The notes: a model not told the origin generated them from the sequence alone. A DNA stretch of 64,000 bases from Herbaspirillum rubrisubalbicans (GCF_003719195.1 NZ_CP024996.1:558001-622000); one strand, 5' to 3'. Shown: positions 17,367-25,934, counted from the stretch's first letter. Program-made: numbers and translations.

Positions 17367-18164
17367 ATGTCATTGCACGAAGATTACATTTTTCCGCTCC
17401 AGGCGCACTTGGATCAACCCGACTGGCCGGCCCTGGAGCAGGCCTTGCTGGCCCACGGTTTCGTCGTCGAGCCACGCGGCGAGGGTGTCCCGGGGCCGGC
17501 ACTGCAGGAGTTGCGCTTCCAGTTGGCGCAAACGCTCGATTGTCGGCTGCAGTGGAAAGAGGGTGCAAGCACCACTGGTGATGTGTTGCGCTGTTACGTG
17601 GAGGCAGGCGCCTTGCCTGCCGATCTTCCGTTGCGTGACGACCTGACCATGGCCGAGACCTTGGTGCTGCTAGCCCAGCACGGTATCACCGGCCTGGATG
17701 AGAAAGAAGATAGCCAGGTAAGCTGGCGCAGCCCCATGTATCGCCCCGGCCCCGCCACCTTGGCATTGTTGAGTGCAGATAGCACAGCCGACTACGAGAA
17801 CGATCCGCAGATGTTCAGTATCGACCTTGAGGCGTCGGATGGCCCCAATCCCGTGGTCAATGTCGGCGAGAACCTGGAGCCGCCCTGCGTGCCGGGCAGT
17901 GACGAACCGCTGGAAGAGATGGCGCCTTTTGGTTCGCATGTCGATTTCATCGGCGCCGCCTGGGAAGACCCGGCCGTGCAATGGATTGACCCCCAATCCG
18001 GTCGCAGCTATTACATCCTCGATCTGGATTGGCAATACAGCATGGCTCTGGGATTTCGCATGTTGCGTCTGAAAGGCTTCGACCAGGACAGCACCCTGCG
18101 GCTGGCGCAGGCCGTGAGTGGACTGGTGGGGCAGCCGATGGGGGCCAGTCACTTACACCTCTGA
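17367..18164 (+). CDS. hypothetical protein, 265 residues
   Basis: A soluble, acidic protein with no signal peptide or membrane helix. GGAG lies 12 bases before the chosen ATG (MSLHEDYIFPLQAHL). The frame has the codon use of its neighbours and is very probably a real gene. The middle (residues 120-200) is rich in D, E and P; the end (GRSYYILDLDWQYSMALGFR) is more structured. I do not recognise a family, and the neighbours (AlaX-like on one side, HD-GYP converging on the other) give no hint of function. Confidence 0.75.
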   Translation: MSLHEDYIFPLQAHLDQPDWPALEQALLAHGFVVEPRGEGVPGPALQELRFQLAQTLDCRLQWKEGASTTGDVLRCYVEAGALPADLPLRDDLTMAETLVLLAQHGITGLDEKEDSQVSWRSPMYRPGPATLALLSADSTADYENDPQMFSIDLEASDGPNPVVNVGENLEPPCVPGSDEPLEEMAPFGSHVDFIGAAWEDPAVQWIDPQSGRSYYILDLDWQYSMALGFRMLRLKGFDQDSTLRLAQAVSGLVGQPMGASHLHL

Positions 18165-18184
18165 TAGTACATTCCTGTGCGTAC

Positions 18185-21100
18185 TCAATCCTGCTTTGGC
18201 AGCTCTTCCAGCAATGCTTCGATGGCGTCGATATCGACCTCATCACGCTGCGCCGGTCGCAACAATTCATCGGCATAAGCCTGCCATAGCCGGCTGCGCA
18301 GGAAGTAACGGAACAGTTCCGTATCCAGATGCTGGTCGCGGCACATCGCTGCCATGATGCGCAAGGATTCCGACAAGGTCTTGGCCGGCTTGTAGGGGCG
18401 GTCGGCGGCAGTGAGCGCTTCGAACACGTCGGCCAGCGCCATCACCCGGTCCTGCAGCGGCAGGGTGCTGGCGCGCAGGCGGCGCGGGTAACCGCTGCCA
18501 TCCATCTTCTCGTGATGGTTGGCAGCGGTGTCGGGGACGCTCTTGAGCGAGTCCGGCCAGGGCAGGCTTTTCAGCATCACCAGCGTTTGCACGATGTGGT
18601 TGTTGATGGCGAAGCGGTCTTCCTCGGTCAAGGTGCCGCGCCGTACCGTCAGGTTGTGCAGCTCCCCCATGTTCTGGCGATAGTGTGGCAGCTTCATGTC
18701 GAAGCCCAGGGTATTGCGCGGGTCGCCGCGTTCGACGGCAGGGCGGTGGCCGTCATCCCATGCCACCTTGTGCTCGGGCCTGTCGGCCAGCAACTGCTCG
18801 GTGTGCGGCAGGCTTGGAGACGGTCGTCCATCGCGGCTCGCCGCCAGGCGTCGGGCTTCTTCGTCGGCCAGGCCCAGGTTGTCGTCGAAATGGCGCTGCC
18901 AGGTCTGGCGGGCGATCTGGTGCAAACGGGTGATGGCTTCATCGGACATGGTCTCGCCGCCCACATTGCATTGGGCAACGAAGGCAAAATCCTCGCGCAG
19001 TTGCGCGCGCCGTTGGTCCAGTCGCCGCCGCAAGGCTTCGGCCTGTGCCGGGGGCAGGGCCGGGAAGTAATCGCGCAGCAGTTCCAGTTCGGCATCGCGC
19101 CACAGCACTTCGAAGCGCATCCGCACTTCGTGGATGCGGTTGTGGATTACTTCCAGCTTGGTGGCCTTGTCGACGATGTGCTCGGGGCTGGTGACCTTGC
19201 CGCAATCGTGCAGCAGCGCGGCCAACTGGAAGGCATAGCGCTGGTCTTCGTTGAGCTGGAAGTCGGCGTAGCGTCCCTCGCGCTCCTGTGCCAGGCGCTC
19301 CACCAGCATGATGGCCAGATGCGGTACGCGTTCGCAGTGACCGCCGGTATAGGGGCTCTTGGCGTCGATGGCGTCGGCCATCAGGCGGATCAATGATTCC
19401 AGCAGTGCCTTTTGCGCGGCAATCAACTGGCGCGTTTCGATGGCCACCGCCAGCATTCCCGACAGGCGTCGCGCAAAGGCCAGAAAGCGTGGATCTTCAT
19501 GCGCGCTGTCATGGGCGTGCATCAGTACCAGCAGACCTTCCAGCGAACCATTGCGGCCACGCAGGTCCAGTTCCACACGCAGGCGGCCATCCTCGGTCTC
19601 ATGGGCGTGGCCAGCGGCGGCCTGGTGTTCGTCATAGGACATACCGTCGGTCAAGCCGCATTGCTGGCCATAGGCTGCGGCGCGCTGCATCTGCTGGCCT
19701 TCGCGCTGCCACAGATAGACGGCACCGCCGTCGCAGCGGGTGGCTTGCACGAATTTTTCCAGCACCTGTTGCAGCATCTGCTCGACATGGGTTTCGGTGC
19801 TGAGGATGGCACTGATGTCGAGGAAGGCTTCCACCGTCAGGCTGACGTGGTCCACCATTTCGGTGAGCATGTTGACCTCGCGCAGGGTGCTGCGTCCTCG
19901 GCCCTGGGTACGGAAATCGAAGCGTGACAGGCGCGCGGCCTTTTGCGCCAGGCGCTCCAGGCTCAGGCCGATGGCGCGTCCGGCCCACCAGCCCAGCGGC
20001 AGGAACGCCAGCACCAGCAGGAAGGCCACCAGCACCATGGTCTTGCGGTTGCGGTCCAGTTGTCCCAGCAGTTCGTCGCCGGGGGCGGTGATGAGCAGCT
20101 TGAGGGCGTGGCCGTCGATCACGTTGAAGGGCAGCGACAGACCCAGCCATTCACGCCCCTCGACCTGGTAGAGCGCGCGTGTATCGCCCGCCTTGCTTCG
20201 TTGCGCCAGCAGCGATAGGCTGGGCACGTCCAGATCCTGCAAGCCACGGAAACGGAAATTGTCGCCCTCCTGTTCCAGAACTCGGCCCATGTCGCTATAG
20301 GCGATCACCTTGTCGGCATCGTCCACCAGCACCAGTTCGCTATGCGGCGTCAGGCGCAGATTGCCCAGGCTGGTGGCCAGGTCGTCCAGGGTCATGTCGA
20401 GGGCCACCACGGCATCGCTGTTGCGGGCGCGCTGCGAGAGGCTGATGCCGATCTGGCGCGTGGTGAAGAACACGTAGGGCGCCGAGATCGCCGGCGTGAG
20501 CGAGCGGTCGGCACGGGCATACCAGGGCCGGGTGCGTGGATCGAAGCGATACTGGGGTTGCTCTTGCAGGTCCAGCAGTTTCAGCTCGGCGTTGTAGAAG
20601 CGGTATTGGCCGTGCTGCTGGCCGGCTGCATCGCGCACGATGCTCTGCACCAGGAAGGTGGCCTCGGGCGGGGCGACGAAGAACGCCCGCTGCTCGGCTC
20701 CGCGCAGCGAACGCACCAGCAGGAAGTCGCCATTGGGATAGCCCACGTAGACCGCCGAGACCAGGGGATTGGCGACCAGGTCGATGGAAAAGGCGGCAAT
20801 GCGCGTGAGGCGCTCATCCAGGTCGGTGGCTTGCGTGATGGGGTCGAAGGACAACTGGCGCAGCGTCGCCACGGCCGGATCGATGATGCGGCGCGAACGC
20901 TCGGTCATGATGCGACCGGCGTCTTCAGCCGAACGCTCGGCCATATCCAGCAGCACCTGGCGCGCGCCCCACCAGCCTACCGACACCAGCACCACCGCCA
21001 GCAGGATCATGCCGGCCATCACCAGCCCCGAAATGCCGAAGCGAACCGGCAGGCCGGGGACGGTGGCGTCATCCTCCGAGGGATCGAGCAAAGGGTGTTC

Positions 21101-21193
21101 GGGAAGAGGCATTGAGCACGCAGAGGGCTGGGCGACATGCAACGGAACCCGCGATTCCATGAGCGCCACTGACCTGTAGCGCAAACGGAACAC
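18185..21193 (-). CDS. membrane sensor with cache, GAF and HD-GYP phosphodiesterase domains
   Basis: A 1002-residue signalling protein likely to hydrolyse cyclic di-GMP. A membrane helix at about residues 52-74 is followed by a long periplasmic dCache-like sensor, a second helix near 385-408, a short HAMP-like linker, a GAF domain at about 470-610, and a C-terminal HD-GYP domain. The HD motif is LLHDCGKV near residue 663 and the GYP motif HHEKMDGSGYP near 893, so both catalytic motifs are intact. The gap between them is about 230 residues, far more than the roughly 60 usual, so the domain carries an insertion of about 160 residues. The start could also be the Met at residue 12 or 28. Confidence 0.9.
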   Translation of the reverse strand: MFRLRYRSVALMESRVPLHVAQPSACSMPLPEHPLLDPSEDDATVPGLPVRFGISGLVMAGMILLAVVLVSVGWWGARQVLLDMAERSAEDAGRIMTERSRRIIDPAVATLRQLSFDPITQATDLDERLTRIAAFSIDLVANPLVSAVYVGYPNGDFLLVRSLRGAEQRAFFVAPPEATFLVQSIVRDAAGQQHGQYRFYNAELKLLDLQEQPQYRFDPRTRPWYARADRSLTPAISAPYVFFTTRQIGISLSQRARNSDAVVALDMTLDDLATSLGNLRLTPHSELVLVDDADKVIAYSDMGRVLEQEGDNFRFRGLQDLDVPSLSLLAQRSKAGDTRALYQVEGREWLGLSLPFNVIDGHALKLLITAPGDELLGQLDRNRKTMVLVAFLLVLAFLPLGWWAGRAIGLSLERLAQKAARLSRFDFRTQGRGRSTLREVNMLTEMVDHVSLTVEAFLDISAILSTETHVEQMLQQVLEKFVQATRCDGGAVYLWQREGQQMQRAAAYGQQCGLTDGMSYDEHQAAAGHAHETEDGRLRVELDLRGRNGSLEGLLVLMHAHDSAHEDPRFLAFARRLSGMLAVAIETRQLIAAQKALLESLIRLMADAIDAKSPYTGGHCERVPHLAIMLVERLAQEREGRYADFQLNEDQRYAFQLAALLHDCGKVTSPEHIVDKATKLEVIHNRIHEVRMRFEVLWRDAELELLRDYFPALPPAQAEALRRRLDQRRAQLREDFAFVAQCNVGGETMSDEAITRLHQIARQTWQRHFDDNLGLADEEARRLAASRDGRPSPSLPHTEQLLADRPEHKVAWDDGHRPAVERGDPRNTLGFDMKLPHYRQNMGELHNLTVRRGTLTEEDRFAINNHIVQTLVMLKSLPWPDSLKSVPDTAANHHEKMDGSGYPRRLRASTLPLQDRVMALADVFEALTAADRPYKPAKTLSESLRIMAAMCRDQHLDTELFRYFLRSRLWQAYADELLRPAQRDEVDIDAIEALLEELPKQD

Positions 21194-21588
21194 GGCCTTT
21201 TAGGGACCGCGCCAATATACCGGAATTACGTTGCAGAGCAAAAAATGCTCAAACGGTTTTTCCGCCCTCTGATTTTGTCTTCGAATGCGCTGCATGGCCC
21301 TACCTTGGGGATATCCGGCAGCAGGCGTGGGTCGCCCGGGCTGGGCATGGGCCGCCGATGGCGACCAAAAAACCACACAAATATCAACAGAAGCCGATAC
21401 CTTGGCGCATCTGGTGTACAATGTGACCTGTACTTGCATCAAGTTGTATTCTTGTTGGTTCCAATTCCGCCTGACTGTCGTTCCCTCCTCGGTCGTTCTG
21501 TTTTCTTTCCTTCGGTTTCAGTTCTTGGTTTCAAGTGCCTTCCAGGCATAGGCCTTCATTCGTCCCAAACTTTCCAGAGGAAACAAAC
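21194..21588. promoter_or_regulatory. region upstream of cold-shock gene, probable long 5' leader
   Basis: This 395-base stretch lies between the divergent HD-GYP and csp genes. A TACAAT hexamer at 21417-21422 could be a -10 element, which would leave a leader of about 160 bases before the csp ATG, as is common for cspA mRNAs. The leader is pyrimidine-rich (21475-21530). No gene is evident. Confidence 0.4.
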
Positions 21589-21801
21589 ATGAGCACTCAA
21601 ACCGGCGTAGTCAAATGGTTCAACGATGCCAAGGGCTTCGGCTTCATCACTCCTGATGCCGGCGGCGCCGACGTCTTCGCGCACTTCCAGGACATCCAGT
21701 CCAACGGCTTCCGTAGCCTGTCGGAAAACCAGCGCGTGTCCTTCGACCGCGGTGTCGGCCCCAAGGGTGAAAAGGCCACCAACATCAAGGTCATCGCCTA
21801 A
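21589..21801 (+). CDS. cold-shock protein, CspA family
   Basis: A 70-residue single cold-shock domain that binds single-stranded RNA and DNA and prevents secondary structure. [16 protein letters not shown] carries RNP1 (KGFGFI) and DVFAHF is RNP2. The ATG follows AGAGGAAACAAAC, a strong ribosome binding site. Length fits the family. A strong rho-independent terminator 450 bases on may end its transcript. Confidence 0.96.
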   Translation: MSTQTGVVKWFNDAKGFGFITPDAGGADVFAHFQDIQSNGFRSLSENQRVSFDRGVGPKGEKATNIKVIA

Positions 21802-22419
21802 GCGAACCGAGAACATCCTCGCTGCCTGTTCCTGAACGCCAACGCAATTCCATACGCTGCCTTGGCCAGGGCGGCAGCAACAGCAGCATCACCGTCGCGA
21901 TAGCCACGGTTCTCCGACGATCGTCACCGTGCAGATAGCATGGGCCGATCACGGTTGGAGCGAAGGGGATGCGCTGGGCGGGGCAAGCCAGCCAGTCGCA
22001 TGTGGCCGTACAGATGGTGCGGGCATGGGGCAGCAGGACTAGCGCCTGCCGATCACGGGTTTGTCCCGTGTAGCAAATAGTTAATTAATCGCTCGTAGAG
22101 AAGTGAAGGGGCCGCACTAACGGCGGCGCCAGGACAACCAGACGAACACCTGGATCGCGACCGCACCGGCCAGATAGGCCGGGCAGGTCAAGCCCGCGGC
22201 ACCTTGCAGATAGCATGGGTTGCAGGCGATCCAGCGTTAATCAATGAACGGCCCACCTGAATTCAGGTGGGCTTTTTGCGTTCTGGGGACGATATGAAGG
22301 ATGCTGCAGATCAGCCTGGGATGCTGGTCAGCAGGCGCGTCGCTTCGGTCACCACCGCCTCGGCGGTGATCTGGAAGTGAAGCAACAGCACATCCGCCGA
22401 GCTCTGCGTTCATGCTATA
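21802..22419. other. long non-coding stretch after csp with direct repeats and terminator
   Basis: About 620 bases with no convincing gene. It holds two copies of GCAGATAGCATGGG (21931-21944 and 22206-22219), an AT-rich spot around 22080, and the terminator at 22251-22277. On the minus strand about 38 codons ending near 22119 would read like a membrane-protein tail, but no start is seen. A small RNA ending at the terminator is possible. Confidence 0.4.
22251..22277 (+). terminator. rho-independent terminator
   Basis: GCCCACCTGAA at 22251-22261 pairs perfectly with TTCAGGTGGGC at 22262-22272 and is followed by TTTTT. This is a classical intrinsic terminator on the plus strand. No coding gene ends close by, so it ends either a long csp transcript or an unannotated small RNA. 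Confidence 0.85.
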
Positions 22420-22437
22420 TTTTGTCCTATGACAAAG
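22420..22437. promoter_or_regulatory. putative MocR operator before yggS
   Basis: TTTTGTCCTATGACAAAG has an inner inverted repeat TTTGTC-N4-GACAAA and, read on the other strand, resembles the sites before the MocR gene and the amidotransferase gene. It lies 22 bases before the preferred yggS start. Confidence 0.6.
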
Positions 22438-22459
22438 TGCGATGATCGCGGAGTTCCTC

Positions 22460-23284
22460 ATGCCTGTTCCCCCTGACGCCCCATCCGACCACACCCCTAC
22501 CCACACCCGCCATGACATGCACGGCCGCTGGCCGCAGGCGACAACCGTCGAGGATTTCCGGCACAACCTGGCGGCCACGCAGCAGCGCATTGTCGCTGCC
22601 TGTGCGCGTGTGGGGCGCGACCCGGCCAGCGTGCGTCTGCTGCCGGTCAGCAAGACCAAATCGCAGGCCGCCATCCGCCTGGCCTATGCCGCCGGATGCC
22701 GCATGTTGGGTGAGAACAAGCCGCAGGAAGCCTGGCAGAAATGGCAGGCACTCCAGGATCTGCCGGATCTGCAATGGTCCGTCATCGGCCACCTGCAGAC
22801 CAACAAGGCCAAGCTGGTGGCCCGCTTTGCCAGCGAGTTCCAGGCCCTGGACAGCCTGCGTTTGGCCGAGGTGCTGGAGCGGCGCCTGCAGATCGAGGGA
22901 CGGGGACTGGATGTGCTGGTGCAGGTCAACACCTCCGGCGAGGCCAGCAAATATGGCCTGGAGCCGGATCAGGTGGCGCCTTTCCTGTGCCAATTGCGGG
23001 CCTTTCCGGCGCTGCGACTGCGTGGCTTGATGACGCTGGCGGTCTTGTCGGCCGAGCCGGAAAGGGTCAGGCCCTGCTTTGCGCGCTTGCGCCAGTTGCG
23101 GGAACGATTGCGCCAGGAGTTGCCCGATGGCGCCTTGCTCCAGGATTTGTCCATGGGCATGTCGGGCGATGCCGAGATCGCCATCGAGGAAGGCGCCACG
23201 GTGGTGCGGGTGGGGCAGGCCATCTTCGGCGCGCGTGACGTGCCGGACTCACATTATTGGCCGACTACCCCCGCAGCCGCCTGA
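22460..23284 (+). CDS. yggS: YggS-family PLP homeostasis protein (PLPBP)
   Basis: A PLP-binding protein with the fold of the alanine racemase N-terminal domain but no known catalysis; it keeps vitamin B6 and amino-acid pools in balance. LLPVSKTKS contains the PLP-binding lysine, and ENKPQEAWQKW, WSVIGHLQTNKAK, VNTSGEASKYGL, LSMGMSGDAEIAIEEGATVV and RVGQAIFGARD are the other conserved blocks. CGGAG lies six bases before the ATG at 22460; an ATG six codons upstream has no such site and almost touches the operator. The N-terminal 20 or so residues are an extra Pro/His-rich leader. The neighbouring MocR gene converges on it. Confidence 0.93.
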   Translation: MPVPPDAPSDHTPTHTRHDMHGRWPQATTVEDFRHNLAATQQRIVAACARVGRDPASVRLLPVSKTKSQAAIRLAYAAGCRMLGENKPQEAWQKWQALQDLPDLQWSVIGHLQTNKAKLVARFASEFQALDSLRLAEVLERRLQIEGRGLDVLVQVNTSGEASKYGLEPDQVAPFLCQLRAFPALRLRGLMTLAVLSAEPERVRPCFARLRQLRERLRQELPDGALLQDLSMGMSGDAEIAIEEGATVVRVGQAIFGARDVPDSHYWPTTPAAA

Positions 23285-23292
23285 ACCGCAGC

Positions 23293-24594
23293 TCATCCCA
23301 AGCATTGCCGCAGATCGGCCGCCAGTGCCTGTGACAGGTCTTCATCCAGGGTGGAGACGGTGATGCGCAGCCCGCTGACGGCCTGCTGCACGGCGAACAC
23401 CGAACCCGGACGCACCAGCCAACCCTGGCGCGCCATCGCCAGCGCCACGGCCTGATCATCGATGCTCAAGGGCAAGGGCAGCCACAGGTTCAGGCCATCG
23501 CCCTGGGACCAACAGGCAATGTCCTGTGCCGCCAAGGCCGACTCCAGATGTTGGCGACATTGGCCGTAGGCCGAGCGCGCGCGCTGCATCAGGCCGGCCG
23601 TCTCTGGCTGCGTGATGATGAACTCAATGGCGTCCTGCAGGAAGTGACTGACCCAGTTGCTGCCTGCGCTCAGGCGCGTGCGCAACAGGCGCGAGGTGGC
23701 CGCATCGCTGGCCACAGCGGCCACCCGCACATCCGGCCCCAGCGCCTTGGAAAACGAACGCACCAGCGCCCAGCGGCTGGCCTGGCGCGGGATCACCGAG
23801 TGATAAGGCTGGCCCGAGAGCAGCGCGAAGTGGTCATCGACGATCACCAGTACGTGCGGGTGTTTTTCCAGGATGGCGCTCAGTGCACGGGCGCGTCGCC
23901 GGCTCAGGCTGGCCCCGGTGGGGTTGTGCGCGCGCGGGGTCAGGATCAGCGCCTGCACGCCGCGGTTGAGCGCAGCCTGCAAGGCCTCGGGCAACATGCC
24001 TTGCTCATCCATGCCCACGCCGACCGACTGCCAGCCTGAACTGCGCAGCAGATTGATGCTGGCCAGGAAGCAGGGATCTTCCACCGCCACCTTGTCGCCA
24101 TGGCGGAGATGGGCCGCCAGCAGGCGTTCGATGGCGTCGACCGCGCCATGGGTGAGGTCCAGTTCAAATTCGGGCGGACAATCCGGGCGGCACCACTGCA
24201 TCATGAATTGCGCCAGGCCCGCATTGACGGTTGGCGCGCCATACAGCCTGGGCTGGTAGGCGATGCTGCGCCAGGTTTGCGCCAGGTCCGGCAGCCATGC
24301 CGGGTTGGGGTTGCCATCGGCCAGGTCGGTCAGGGCCGTGTCGCCCTGGCTGCCTTCTTCTTCGCCGGGGGCCGCAGGCGCGCGGATGACCGTGCCCAGC
24401 CGGCCCTGGGTGATGGCGATACCGGCCGTGGCCAGGCGCCGATAGGCCGCTGCCACCGTATTGCGATTGAGGCCCAGCTGTTCGGCCAACTCGCGCACCG
24501 GCGGCAGCGCCTGGCCGGCTTGCAGGCGCTGGGTCTGCACCAGGGCGCGCACGCATTCGAAGATGTCTGCTGCTGTCTTGCCTTGAATTTTCAT
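23293..24594 (-). CDS. MocR-type regulator: GntR DNA-binding domain fused to aminotransferase domain
   Basis: A 433-residue protein with an N-terminal GntR winged helix (residues 8-70: LPPVRELAEQLGLNRNTVAA) joined to a fold-type I aminotransferase domain. RSFSKALGPDVRVAAV holds the expected PLP lysine, and DDHFALLSG gives the cofactor aspartate region. Members such as PdxR and TauR bind PLP or its adducts and control vitamin B6 or amino-acid genes. It lies between yggS and a class I amidotransferase, and a related motif stands before all three genes, which suggests they form its regulon. ATG with weak ribosome binding site. Confidence 0.92.
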   Translation of the reverse strand: MKIQGKTAADIFECVRALVQTQRLQAGQALPPVRELAEQLGLNRNTVAAAYRRLATAGIAITQGRLGTVIRAPAAPGEEEGSQGDTALTDLADGNPNPAWLPDLAQTWRSIAYQPRLYGAPTVNAGLAQFMMQWCRPDCPPEFELDLTHGAVDAIERLLAAHLRHGDKVAVEDPCFLASINLLRSSGWQSVGVGMDEQGMLPEALQAALNRGVQALILTPRAHNPTGASLSRRRARALSAILEKHPHVLVIVDDHFALLSGQPYHSVIPRQASRWALVRSFSKALGPDVRVAAVASDAATSRLLRTRLSAGSNWVSHFLQDAIEFIITQPETAGLMQRARSAYGQCRQHLESALAAQDIACWSQGDGLNLWLPLPLSIDDQAVALAMARQGWLVRPGSVFAVQQAVSGLRITVSTLDEDLSQALAADLRQCLG

Positions 24595-24661
24595 ATCGGT
24601 CTGTCCTTGCCAACGTCCAGCGGCAGGACCATCCCGCCTGCCGCCCGGGAGACGGAGCCGA

Positions 24662-24694
24662 TTATGACATAGGCGAAAACTTGTTTGACCTAGG
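24662..24694. promoter_or_regulatory. putative MocR autoregulatory operator (direct repeat, 21-bp spacing)
   Basis: TATGACATAGG at 24663-24673 and TTTGACCTAGG at 24684-24694 are direct repeats 21 bases apart, about 70 bases upstream of the MocR start. The same spacing recurs before the amidotransferase gene. MocR proteins often bind two direct repeats about two helical turns apart. The second repeat runs into the CTAG at the edge of the 24690-24748 palindrome. Confidence 0.6.
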
Positions 24695-24748
24695 GCCTGT
24701 TCACATTTAATCTGCGCATCTCGCAGATTAAATGTGAACAGGCCCTAG
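24690..24748. repeat. perfect 27-bp palindrome with 5-base loop, ends in CTAG
   Basis: Bases 24690-24716 pair perfectly with 24722-24748 around CATCT. The arms start CTAGGGCCTGTTCACA and end ATTAATCTGCG-like sequence. The outer four bases on both sides are CTAG, as expected either from symmetry or from a 4-bp target duplication around a tiny palindromic element. The stop codon TAG of the amidotransferase gene (24745-24747) lies inside the right arm. It can act as a terminator stem between amidotransferase and MocR genes, though no T-run follows. Confidence 0.85.
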
Positions 24749-25458
24749 TCCTTTTGTTCATCCTCAATCAAGCCGGCCAGCCATTGCGTCACCACGTGGC
24801 GAGCGGCCTGCTGCAGCGTGCCGCCCAGGCGCTGGGCGGCATCGCGCAGGTGTCGCGGATCGATGCCGGCATGGTCCAGCTCGCAGGCGTGGCCTACCAG
24901 CCATTGTTCGATGCGCTTAGGGTCGGCTTCCAGATGGAACTGCAGTGCCAGCACCTGCCTGCCCACGGCAAAGGCCTGCTGCGCACAGAGCGCCGAACCG
25001 GCCAGGTGCGTGGCCTGTGCGGGAATTTCGAAGTGGTCGCCATGCCAATGCAGCACTGGGACGTCTTCCAGTGCGGCCAGCGGCGAATGCCGGCCCGCCT
25101 CGGTCAAGGACAGCGGCGCGTAACCGATTTCCTTCACCCCCATGGGCGCGACGTCGGCCCCCAGGGCCCGAGCCATCAATTGTGCGCCCAGGCAGATACC
25201 CAGGGTGGGGGCGTCTCGCATGAGCCTGCGCGTGATCGCTGCCAGTTCGCTGGCCAGGAAGGGGTAGCGGGCATCGTCATAGGCGCCGATCGGACCGCCC
25301 AGCACGATCAGCAGATCGGCCTGCTGCACCAGCGGCGTATCCAGGTCGTCGATGCAGGCATCGAGATAGGTCAGTGCATAAGCCTGTTCTCGCAATACCT
25401 CATGGAGGATGCCGAGATCCTCGAAATGGACATGGCGGATTGCAATCGCGGTTTTCAT
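24745..25458 (-). CDS. class I glutamine amidotransferase-like protein
   Basis: A 237-residue stand-alone GATase1 domain of the GuaA-N-terminal-like type. LLIVLGGPIGAYDD starts the fold, TLGICLGAQLMARALGA carries the nucleophilic cysteine, and LALQFHLEAD the catalytic histidine, so the triad appears complete. Stand-alone members hydrolyse glutamine or gamma-glutamyl bonds; the substrate is not known here. It is upstream of the MocR gene on the same strand and has two MocR-like motifs in its promoter region. Its stop codon is inside the 59-base palindrome, so insertion of that element may have altered the C-terminus. Confidence 0.88.
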   Translation of the reverse strand: MKTAIAIRHVHFEDLGILHEVLREQAYALTYLDACIDDLDTPLVQQADLLIVLGGPIGAYDDARYPFLASELAAITRRLMRDAPTLGICLGAQLMARALGADVAPMGVKEIGYAPLSLTEAGRHSPLAALEDVPVLHWHGDHFEIPAQATHLAGSALCAQQAFAVGRQVLALQFHLEADPKRIEQWLVGHACELDHAGIDPRHLRDAAQRLGGTLQQAARHVVTQWLAGLIEDEQKD

Positions 25459-25510
25459 GATCGGGCTATCCTGTACAAGCGTGTCGAATAAACGATTTGC
25501 GCAGTATAGC

Positions 25511-25549
25511 TTATGACTAGGACGAAAAATATTATGTCCTAGGACAAAG
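25511..25549. promoter_or_regulatory. putative MocR operator before amidotransferase gene (direct repeat)
   Basis: TTATGACTAGGACGAAAA at 25511-25528 and TTATGTCCTAGGACAAAG at 25532-25549 are similar and start 21 bases apart, 53-91 bases before the amidotransferase start. They match the motif before the MocR gene (TTATGACATAGGCGAAAA). Confidence 0.65.
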
Positions 25550-25724
25550 ATGAAAGAGGAAAGAAAACCTCGATTTATAGCGAGGGAATGCTGTTCCGCT
25601 CAGGCAGGTGATTTGCCATTTTCTTCACGCAACCACTGCAGCAAGCAGATCACCTCCGGCCGCGACTTGTTGCGCCGTGGCCGTTTTTTGGGGTGAAGAC
25701 TACCGCAGCGGTAGCGAACGCAGA

Positions 25725-25934
25725 TCAGGCCTTGGTATCGATGATGTTACCGATGGCCTTGACCCCGGAAGTGACGCTGTCGGCCACCGAGTGGGCTGCC
25801 GAGGACACGGCATCGACCGTGGTGTCGTAGGCGCTCTCGATGTCGTCACCGACTTCGGAGGCGACGTTCTTGATGGGCTGGATGACGCTGTTGTAGAAGC
25901 TGCTGTTGCCGGAGGAAACCGAAGACACGCTCAT
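25725..25934 (-). CDS. small hypothetical protein, 69 residues
   Basis: A short protein starting MSVSSVSSGNSSF with a strong ribosome binding site (AAGGGAG) nine bases before the ATG. After the Ser-rich start, the rest (SVIQPIKNVASEVGDDIESA and AVSSAAHSVADSVTSGVKAI) forms one long amphipathic helix with an 11-residue-like pattern of V/I/A against D/S/K. No signal peptide or true membrane segment. I do not recognise a family; amphipathic helices of this sort bind membranes or lipid surfaces, but that is inference. Confidence 0.75.
   Translation of the reverse strand: MSVSSVSSGNSSFYNSVIQPIKNVASEVGDDIESAYDTTVDAVSSAAHSVADSVTSGVKAIGNIIDTKA

Noticed and set aside
21820..22238. Minus-strand stretches that read like short Cys-rich or membrane tails
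   Set aside because: No start codon with a binding site and no family likeness; probably chance in GC-rich DNA.
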